Source: Brachionus koreanus
Taxonomy: Eukaryota > Rotifera > Eurotatoria > Ploima > Brachionidae
Reading direction: 5' to 3'
DNA length: 14,655 nt
Assembly (NCBI GenBank): GCA_016987375.1
Contig: PJRA01000263.1
Coordinates: 2,424,791-2,439,445 of the forward strand
Position numbers and translations under genes: made by a program
The notes under the pieces: generated by a model
Database searches by the model: none
The model's input: only the letters and a program-made list of their open reading frames with translations
What the model was told of the DNA's origin: nothing
Shown here: positions 7,105 to 14,655 of the stretch, in pieces
Position numbering within the stretch: position 1 is the first letter of the stretch
Layout: every line of letters starts with the position of its first letter

Positions 7105-8232
7105 CTAATTGTACTGTTCACTTGAAACAGATGAAGTTCTGGCTCGATTAATTTCGAACGACTGGTTTCCATTAATAGATTCATCTTCTGATACAAAAGG
7201 CGAAAGATGACGATTTCGTCTATTTACTAAACTTTGGTTAAGTGGACGATTAGGCAATACTCGATTTCTACTCGGTGACTCTTCATAATTTTTAATCTGT
7301 CTGTGTGCCTGGCGCAAAAATTGTTGCTGCTTGTAGTAAATTTTTAGAATTCCTTTTAAACCAATAAAAGCTATGCCTCCAATAATAGATCGTTGAAAAT
7401 TTGAGTTGACCCTCTTGAACAAGACTTTACCAAATAAGGTGGCTATTGTTGGTAGTATAAGACCTCCACATATTGTTCGTGTGAACGAAACAGGGTCCGA
7501 ATTAGAAGAATATGATACTGCAGGTGTTCTTGGTAAATACTGATTATTAGCTAAACAAAAATTATAAATAAACAAAAAAAATCTAAATTGTTTTTAAAGC
7601 CTACAATTGGGAAAGATTAAATTTAACAAAGGCAATTTTGTTGAATGTTTTCTCCAAAATTTTAAGACTGCATCTTCCCATTTAATCAATCTACCCAACA
7701 TAAGCATCACAGGTATGGTTGGAAGACCAATTAACATGATAAGAGGATCAGCCTTTTCCATTACGTTCAGTCCCTCTTTGTGCCCCAATACTTGCATTAT
7801 TGTGACTGCTCCATAAGTAACAGCGGTCCAATAAACTGAACCAACTAAAATGCCTCCTGCCAAAAATGGGCATGATTTGCATATGATGCGATCGATCATA
7901 TCTAAAACTTGGACGAGCATGCCACTCTTAGGATACACAATTAAGTATGTACTGTTGCATTGTGGACATGCTACTTCAACGGTGCTATTTCCTTGTTGTT
8001 TTTCATCCACCCATCTCTGTAAACATGATTTATGAACCCATTTGGCTGTGCCTCTGCATTTACATGGAGATACCCATTGAGCTGTTCTGTCATCATCTTC
8101 GTTTGCAAAGCAGACCCAACAATGTTTCCTTTAAAAAAATATTTTCAATGCTTATTGTAATATTTTTTCTTGACATAAATAAAAAAATTACGTTTCTGGT
8201 TCATAGTTGAAATAATTTGATATATTATTCAT
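7105..8232 (-). CDS. MARCHF5: MARCHF5, mitochondrial outer-membrane RING-CH E3 ubiquitin ligase
   Basis: In vertebrates MARCHF5 (MITOL) ubiquitinates mitochondrial fission and quality-control proteins from the outer membrane. Exons are 8232-8192, 8128-7605 and 7550-7105, with introns of 63 and 54 bp. The joined frame is exactly 336 codons plus stop. The RING-CH zinc ligands are C17, C20, C36, C38, H46, C49, C68 and C71, with the conserved tryptophan in LQRW at 53. Hydrophobic segments at roughly 97-118, 140-160, 211-229 and 240-260 give the expected four-pass membrane part. Blocks such as VYWTAVTYGAVTIMQV, GLPTIPVML and GGIAFIGLKG agree closely with vertebrate MARCHF5. Vertebrate proteins end soon after the QQxxLRQAHRxIxNY block; here about 58 hydrophilic residues follow, rich in Arg, Asn and Ser. 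The start is the first ATG before the RING domain. Confidence 0.96.
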
Positions 8233-8673
8233 TTTTTGTTGTATTTTAAAATCTAAAATATTTCAGATGTTACCTTAAAAATCTTGTAATATTTATTCGA
8301 TTGTTGAAAAATTTCTAATAATTTTGAAAGATTTTGATTGAATACTTTCTAAAATTATACAAATTTTATTTCGCATTTATTATTAGCAAAACCATTTACC
8401 TTTTAGTTTTATGATAATACGGATGAATATTGCCAAGCATATTAACTAGGTTGGCTGCAATTTTCTTTATTTAAATTAATAAATACTCATTATTATAACT
8501 GTGCAATTTGCACGATTTTCTAGTTCAGTACTAGTTTTAAAATTGTAATAAATTTTGTCTTAATACACTTTAGTACACTAAAAGTGTCCAAAGATTCGTA
8601 TTTTGTTTTGTTTATTAACAAAAATTATTTATTTTTTTTGTTTGTTGACATTCAAATATATTTTAATTCTTAG
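8233..8673. other. Upstream region of MARCHF5; no gene
   Basis: This should hold the MARCHF5 promoter. I see no clear TATA box or open frame. The one structure is an inverted repeat at 8565-8587, next to the retrotransposon remnant. Confidence 0.5.
8565..8587. other. Short inverted repeat
   Basis: ACACTTTAGT (8565-8574) and ACTAAAAGTGT (8577-8587) can pair as 10 base pairs with one bulged base and a 2-base centre. It lies about 85 bases before the reverse-transcriptase remnant. Confidence 0.5.
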
Positions 8674-9090
8674 ATAGTCGATTCCTACAGCTATCTTGGC
8701 ATTGAAATTACTAATAAGCTCGATTGGAGTCAGTGGGAAAAAATCCTCAAGAACACGAATAGTGTCCCCTTTCTAATCAAACAGCTCAAATTATTTGGCT
8801 TCAAACCTGAAATTCTTATAACTATCTTCAAAAGACTTTTTATTAGTCGCCTTTTTTATAACAGTCCCATTTGATGACAGTGTCCTGAGAAATTAGGGCC
8901 CATTTTAAAAGCGGAAAAAACAGAATCCTAAAAATCAAAAATAAGAAATTGTCCAACATCCAAGACGCAAACAGAAAAGTTTCTAAATTTTTCATCGTTT
9001 CATATAACTCTCTTTATTGCACGAGTAAAGGAATATCGATGGCTTTAATTTTCTATTTCGATTTAAAACAAAAAAGCTAGAACAAAGATG
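8674..9090 (+). pseudogene. Decayed non-LTR retrotransposon reverse-transcriptase fragment
   Basis: One frame reads YSYLGIEITNKLDW, then FKRLFISRLFYNSPI, with TGA at 8872-8874. This matches the end of the reverse-transcriptase domain of LINE-type elements, where YLG(V/I)xLDxKLxW is followed some 50 residues later by LxxSxLxYGxPIW. The expected Trp after SPI is at the TGA. Coding resemblance resumes with CPEKLGPILKAEK, then after a frame change NRILKIKNKKLSNIQDANRK, which is typical of the post-RT region. At least one stop and one frameshift break the sequence. There is no element 5' part, endonuclease or clear tail, so this is a short relic. GC content above the surroundings also marks it as imported DNA. 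Confidence 0.7.
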
Positions 9091-9591
9091 ACTTTGGCAA
9101 ACAAGAACTCTACAGATAAACTAGACCAACCGCACTAGATATTCGAACTAAAACTAGTAATCAAAACACACATGAGAAGATGTCAATCAAGCTAAAATAC
9201 CATTACAATAGATTCGACTTGAAAGCCCTCTTTTTTTTAATTTAATATAATTTTTTCAGTCATTTAAACATTTAATTCAATTAAAAAATATATAAATAAA
9301 TTCGTTGATATAGTACTGTAAACTACGGTGTGTGTCATCAATTGTGCCATTTATATTTATTCAATTAATTAAACTAAATATTTATCTTAATCCATTTATT
9401 AAAAATCAAACAACAAGTGAACAAATTAAAAAAAAATGTCAAAAATCAATTTGACTGGGTCAATCAAAGTTTTTTCAATTTATTGAAGCAATATTTTTTA
9501 GATTTTTCAGTTTGAATTTTTGTCAGTATTGTTGTTTGTTTTCACCTAACTAATGGATCAGACAGCGATGATCGAATCAAATTAATGCGAT

Positions 9592-9633
9592 AATGACAAT
9601 CACTTACGCAAAAACGCAAGTGATAGTGACATT
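9592..9633. repeat. Imperfect inverted repeat (hairpin)
   Basis: The core arms ATCACTTACG (9599-9608) and CGCAAGTGAT (9615-9624) pair with one mismatch around a CAAAAA loop. The outer parts AATGAC (9592) and GTGACATT (ending 9633) extend the symmetry with small gaps. The GC-containing stem stands out in AT-rich DNA and could be a worn transposon piece or a stable RNA hairpin. Confidence 0.6.
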
Positions 9634-10370
9634 TATTTAGTTTTGGTTTTTTGAAAGTGATATTTTTAAAGTTGACCATCAATTTTTGTTTTTTAAGCTG
9701 AAAAAATATCAGCCTTGAAAGTATAGATATTAAATTGGTTAAGAACAGTATAAAATAATAATATTCAAACATTATTCCCAAAATTTACATATACATAGAC
9801 ACTGGGAATATTTTAACAATTTTGTTTCGAATATGAATATAAAATGCTTAGAAGAAAACTAATTCATATGAAAATTGATATTCAAAAAGTGTTCTAAGCT
9901 AAAAGAAAAGCTGATAGTGAAATTGATTTTTTAATACTAACTTATTTAATTCCAAAACTAAGCTATTATTAAGTATTTAACTTTCGGTATTTATCAGTAA
10001 AAACACAGTTTATCTTATTCTTTAAACCATATTGATAGTTAAAGAAATAATATTTTTTTAATATTTTGAATAGAATGATTAAGAATTATTAATTTAATTA
10101 TCTTGTGATTGAAAAATTTTAATATTTAAAACTAAGTTCTTGGGAATTAAAAAAATTAGTAATTTAATCAATAAATCAATTAATTTAGTCAAAGAAAATT
10201 AACACGCCAAAAAATCAGGTTGAAAACTCAAGTCAATATTTGTCATTAATCTACGCATAATTTTTCAGTTTTCTATTTGAAAATTTTTTGGTATGTTCAT
10301 TTAATTATTTTAAGAGATTAGTTAAGAGGAGTATTTTAATTAAGAAAAGAAATGAAGTAAAAAAGAGGAT

Positions 10371-10388
10371 CGAAAAAGTACTTTTTCG
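10371..10388. repeat. Perfect 18-bp palindrome
   Basis: CGAAAAAGTACTTTTTCG equals its own reverse complement. Weak symmetry continues outward (AAAGAGGAT on the left, TTCCCTTT on the right). No element ends or duplications were found around it. Confidence 0.75.
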
Positions 10389-11470
10389 TTCCCTTTGTGT
10401 GTAAAGAGTTTTCATTAAAAAAAAAGATAAATTAATAGAGAAATTTCTTTTGTGTAATTCTTTTATTAAATTATTTAGGGATGGTGAAACTTCTTGAAAA
10501 ACATTTAAAATTTTAATTTATTTATTAAATTAAAAGTATGATTATTTAACCTATGTGATTGTGTTAATTTAAAAAAATCATTTCATAAATTAATGTGTAT
10601 TGCGATCTTAGAGAAATTCAAAATAAGCTTCTAAAATAATTTAATTCATTGATGGTTTCTAGAACTTTTTTTTCGCATTTAAATTTCAAACATTCACTCT
10701 TAAACACGAGTTATTAATTAAGTTTACATAATAAAATGTGTCACAAAAAATATTAAGTTTTTAATTTAATTATCAACTGTGAAATATCAGTTATTTATTT
10801 TTAAGTTAAAAAAATTTAATGACTAATTTTTAGGTTGAATCATTTGCTGGATAAAAAAAGGAAAGAAAAAATTGTTTTAGAGAGTTATAGTATTAGAAAC
10901 AAAAGCATATAGATCAGGTTTAAAGTAAAATATATTTGCAACATAAGAAGTTTTTATCAAGACTTAGAATTTGTTATACGCTTTGAAAGTTGAATATTAA
11001 AAATTTCCAACAATTCATATTAACTTAAAAGTCTAAAAAAAAATTTTGCTTTTTTTATTACTAGCTAGAAATAACTTCATTATTTGAAATTCTAGAGCTC
11101 TTTACAGTTCTAATAAAGTAGTTCAAAACATTAATTAAATACGCAGTTTAAAATAAACATTTATAAATCTAATTTTTTAGGTGTAGATAGAAAATTATGC
11201 TTTAAATTCAATCCACTAAATATAAAAATTAAAAGGCTTTTAGATTTACAAATTCGGTTAAATAATGAAAGTGTATTTAATTCCTCATCATAAATTTATT
11301 TCGAAATTATGAATTATTAACACGCCCTTTTGTGGCAAAATAATCATAAATAAAATGAATTTGAAATATTTCATTAAAATTTATTAAAAATATTTTTAGT
11401 CTGTCTTATATGTTATCTTAATTGAAGCGTGTTATTTCATGTCACAGAATACTTTTCTAAATTAGTTAAT

Positions 11471-11487
11471 CTTTTGTTTTTTTGAAG
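11471..11487 (+). promoter_or_regulatory. Possible splice acceptor ahead of the WSB start codon
   Basis: CTTTTGTTTTTTTGAAG is a T-rich tract ending in AG, 10 bases before the ATG at 11497. It could end a 5' untranslated intron or serve as a spliced-leader acceptor; the sequence cannot distinguish these. Confidence 0.4.
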
Positions 11488-11496
11488 AGAGATCAA

Positions 11497-13054
11497 ATGC
11501 AAAATCAAAGTCAATTTAGTATATTACCAAGAGGAAAGCTACCTAATTCATGTTATTTCGACGTTTGTACAAAATCAGTTCAAGACGCAGAGAATGCGGC
11601 TGATCATCGAGCCGAAATAATTGATGGTCAAAGCGATTCAAATTCAAATCAAAACGAGCAGATTCAAGCACAAACTAGCAATATTTCGGTCTGGTCCTGT
11701 GTTTTTTCACCAGATTTTAACTATATGGCATGGTCATGTGGACACGGTCTTGTCAAGGTAATGAAATGCAAAAAAGATAGTCAAGATAACAAATTTTGCT
11801 GCAAAAAATCCGAAATATTTGAAATACAATGCTCTGATTTGGTTTGGTCAATTGCTTTTGGCTCAAGTAAATCTTACTACAAATTTTGTACAAATTCAAA
11901 ACGTCCTCAAGTGTATCATCGATTTAACTTCGATGAAATAAGTACTTTGCTAGCCATTGGTCTTTCAAATGGTCGTATAAGAATTTACGATGGAACCACA
12001 GGTCACTTTTTGTTTGCTCTTTATGATCATAGTGATTTAATTCGCGACTTGAAATTCAGTAAAGATGGCAGTTTGCAATTAGCATCGGTGTCCAAAGACG
12101 AAACAATCAAACTATGGAATATGTATGACGATGGTAACATGTATAAAACATTGAAAGGTCATACTGGAATGGTTTATTCGTGTGACTGGTCACCAACATC
12201 TCCTTTGCTGTGTTCAGTTGGCAGTAATCGGCAAGCATTCATTTGGAACATTAACAACTTTAACATTAATTTCAAGCTCAAAGAGCATTTGCATGATGTT
12301 GTTACTTGTGAATTTTCCCCAGATGGTGCTATTTTGGCTACGGGTAGCTATGATACAACAATTTGTCTTTGGGATCCTCATACTGGACAGTTGATTAAAA
12401 AGTTTTTTCATTTAATCCCACCTCCAAGCTTTATTTATGCGGGTGGACACAATGGTAATTTTTTTTCAGCTTAAATAAAACCTAAATAATTTTATTCTAA
12501 ATTTTTCTTGAATTAGGTGCTTATGTACGATCATTGAGATTTAGTGTCAATGGAGATCACTTGGTTTCAATTTCTGATGATAAGTAGGGAAAAAAAAATT
12601 TTGTTTTCTTTTAATAGAATTTTTTTAAGAAAAATAAGAATATGGTCTATGTTCAACAAGGGATCTGTTCCTTTGTGTGAAACGCCTCACAAAGATGCCA
12701 TTAGTCTTGCTTATTCTTCTAATTCACGCTCAATTATGATAGGGTAAGAAAATTTTTTAAATTTTCTAGTTTATTTAATTATTTCTAAAATGTCTTAGAA
12801 CTCGAAGCGGTATTGTTGAATATTATGAGGTAAAACCAGTGATTCCCAGGTTGATGGTCTTGTGTCGTAAAGTAGTCAATCAATTTACGGCAAATAATTT
12901 AGTTAATGAACTATGCTTGCCAAATGAGCTTAAAAAATATCTGCAGTATGAGGATTTGAAAGATCAGTCATCTCCAAAGGCTAGTTTAAATTTAAATCCA
13001 AAGTTGAATCCAGTTGCCAATGCTAAACAATTTCAAGCGACTATCGCATTTTAA
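11497..13054 (+). CDS. WSB1: WSB1/WSB2-type WD-repeat and SOCS-box protein
   Basis: WSB proteins are substrate receptors of Elongin-BC/Cullin-5 ubiquitin ligases: the WD40 propeller holds the target and the SOCS box recruits the ligase. Exons are 11497-12454, 12517-12583, 12630-12743 and 12799-13054, with introns of 62, 46 and 55 bp. The joined frame is 464 codons plus stop. Residues 1-62 are low-complexity, rich in Gln, Asn and Ser. WD-type blades start near residues 64, 115, 175, 217, 258, 302 and 355, with signatures DETIKLWN, NRQAFIWN, TTICLWD and KKIRIWS. DGNMYKTLKGH, GMVYSCDWSP and HLIPPPSFIYAGG are close to WSB1 in particular. The SOCS box spans about 397-433: VLCRKVV forms the BC box and LCLP the Cul5-box position. 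A 31-residue tail follows; vertebrate proteins end at the box. Exon 3 has an alternative in-frame acceptor at 12617 adding four codons. Confidence 0.94.
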
Positions 13055-14484
13055 TTAAAAGATCTTAAAAGAAAGCATGTCTATAATTTAATTTTTTTTA
13101 TTTCTGGATTGTTTTGCTCGTTTTTAAGTTTTATTTTTCTATTTAAAAACAAATATTTATGTATACTTGAGAAACACTATTGAACAAGTTTGAAAATTTA
13201 GACATTATATTTTTAAAAAGATAATTATGGTGTTTGCTCAAGTTTAAAATATGAATATTGTATAATTAATTTATAACTATTTCCATTTTATTTTATATTT
13301 TTATTATTTGAAATGGCAACTATTTATCAAAGAGATTGTTCAATCGATAATTAGTCAATGCTGGCTGATTTATGGGTTTTTGATTATTTTATCAAAGGAC
13401 TAAACTTTTTATTTTTTTAATTTTTGATCAAATTGTTAAAATAATTTATAATATTAATATGAATGATGAATTTGATTTTACAAAAATTAAAAAAAAATTT
13501 TTTAAACTTTTTATTTAAACGTTCATAACATAAACATTCAAGTCGGTTTTGTAAAACACCTTTAATGCTGAAAAAAATGTTGAATTTTGGGAATAATTTT
13601 ATAAAAAAACTTTTCGGGATAATTAAAATTTTTATCGAATGAGAGTAAATTTTCAAAACGCAAACTGTGAATTGTGCAATGCGAACAGGAAGAAAATTCG
13701 AGTATGACAGATAATTTGTCAGTAAGACTAAATTGTAACGATTGAGCCAATTTTACGTTGTCTACCTTATATTTAGTGATTATTCAAGCTTTTGTTATAT
13801 GATAATAAATTTTTTTTTCAAATTTGGAAATAAATAAAATAAAAAATATTTTTAAAATTTCCAACTTATTCAATTTAATTCAGCATTAAAATACTGTTCT
13901 TTTTCATCTGAAATTATTTTAAATTTTTATATATTTATGTTAACCAAGTCTTTGAATCACTTTTTCTTTCACCATTTATTCATTATATTTTTTCATAGCA
14001 AAATAAGAATCCTAAAAATATTAGATAATTTTTGGATAGTTAAAATTCTTAAAATTAAAATTGTATTTGTTAGCTTTTTTTAATTTTTAGAAAAGTATTT
14101 TTTTCTGAGAATTACCAGTCGATTAGGTGTATTAGGTGTAGTAAAAAATACTGTGAACCCATCGGGTTAATCTTTTAAAGCTATGGCAGTAGGTATCTTG
14201 TTTTGAATATAACTAATATTCTAAAATTGGTAATTATACCTCTTATTTCATTTATTCATATATTATTTATTTCGATTAACACTTACAACATAAACACTTA
14301 CACACATTTTTACTAATAAAATTTTACATTAATTTGTCTCAGTTTAAACCTAAATGAGTCTTTATTTAGATTTAATTTTAATTTTTTTTATAGTAAATTT
14401 GAAACAGCAAATTTAAATATTTTGAGCGTTAAAAGTTAATTGTTTAGCGCCAAAATATTAATTATCAATTTAGGATATAATCAC
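13055..14484. other. Gene-free AT-rich interval downstream of WSB
   Basis: I recognise no coding block. Two overlapping minus-strand frames (13417-13656 and 13562-13750) have compositions expected of AT-rich noise and no family likeness. A 9-base direct tandem (ATTAGGTGT at 14122-14130 and 14131-14139) and a short hairpin (AACCC at 14156-14160, GGGTT at 14164-14168) are the only patterns seen. Confidence 0.55.
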
Positions 14485-14655
14485 TTTTCAACGCTTAGAA
14501 GAACTCTGCATTGCATGGGACACTAGAAAAAAGATAAATTGACGAAAGAAGACAAAAAAGAAGAGCTAGATACAAAATGCATTCTGAGAGACGTCTGCTT
14601 AGAACCAAAGAGTCAGTAAAAGCAGCTAAACTATAAACTCAGGCAAGCCATTCCT
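14485..14655 (+). other. GC-richer, coding-like but interrupted stretch at right edge
   Basis: Base composition rises sharply here compared with the preceding kilobase. One frame reads FQRLEELCIAWDTRKK and then stops. Another reads DKLTKEDKKEELDTKC, then ILRDVCLEPKSQ, a TAA, and KQLNYKLRQAIP to the window end. This looks like a coding remnant with a frameshift and a stop, probably from a mobile element or dead gene running off the edge. I do not recognise the family. Confidence 0.35.

Larger units (their letters stand above)
9240..11470. other. Gene-free AT-rich interval upstream of the WSB gene
   Basis: No frame has recognisable coding quality. The 79-codon minus-strand frame at 9542-9781 covers an inverted repeat and looks accidental. 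Structures present are the inverted repeat at 9592-9633 and the palindrome at 10371-10388. The promoter and any 5' non-coding exon of the WSB gene probably lie near the right end. Confidence 0.55.

Noticed and set aside
13417..13750. Minus-strand frames of 79 and 62 codons
   Set aside because: Overlapping frames in AT-rich DNA, with Phe/Ile/Lys/Asn composition and no motif.
14122..14168. Possible tRNA-like or terminator structure (direct repeat plus AACCC-GGGTT hairpin)
   Set aside because: No cloverleaf can be drawn, and a 5-bp stem alone is not evidence.

Overview
The window looks like animal nuclear DNA from a small-bodied invertebrate. It is very AT-rich (roughly 80%), uses the standard genetic code, and carries single-copy metazoan genes broken by tiny GT-AG introns (about 46-63 bp, with two longer). 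A monogonont rotifer would fit the base composition, intron size and transposon style. That is inference: nothing in the sequence proves the species.

Layout, left to right. (1) 177-1378, plus strand: the 3' part of a TRMT2/TrmA-family tRNA uridine-5-methyltransferase homologue, rebuilt here from five exons that join in frame. It has lost the residues that define the enzyme. (2) 1502-2909, minus strand, tail-to-tail with gene 1: a strongly diverged paralogue of the mitochondrial E3 ligase MARCHF5, in five exons, with one unresolved frame problem. (3) 2910-4376: no gene; a CT-rich microsatellite and a small GC-rich hairpin. (4) 4386-5472: a complete small Mutator-like (MULE) DNA transposon with a 9-bp target-site duplication, imperfect terminal inverted repeats, arrays of a GAGCAC motif near both ends, a TATA box, and a collapsed gene. 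That gene keeps only an N-terminal FLYWCH-like DNA-binding segment and a C-terminal run of three AT-hooks. (5) 5482-7104: extremely AT-rich, no gene seen. (6) 7105-8232, minus strand: an intact MARCHF5 gene (three exons, 336 residues) with an added hydrophilic tail. (7) 8674-9090: a decayed non-LTR retrotransposon reverse-transcriptase fragment. (8) 9240-11470: no gene; two inverted-repeat structures. (9) 11497-13054, plus strand: an intact WSB1/WSB2-type gene (four exons, 464 residues: WD40 propeller plus SOCS box). (10) 13055-14655: no secure gene; a GC-richer, coding-like but broken stretch at the right edge.

The genes do not form an operon-like unit. The two MARCHF5-type genes are same-strand tandem relatives, now about 4.2 kb apart with the MULE inserted between them. 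MARCHF5 and WSB proteins both belong to ubiquitin ligases (RING-CH type and Cullin-5/Elongin-BC adaptor), but I see no sign that their adjacency is functional. I found no prokaryote-style cassette, CRISPR array, rRNA or tRNA gene. The points most worth a second look are the catalytically stripped TRMT2 homologue, the diverged MARCHF5 paralogue, and the transposon that has kept both its DNA-binding ends while losing its catalytic middle.
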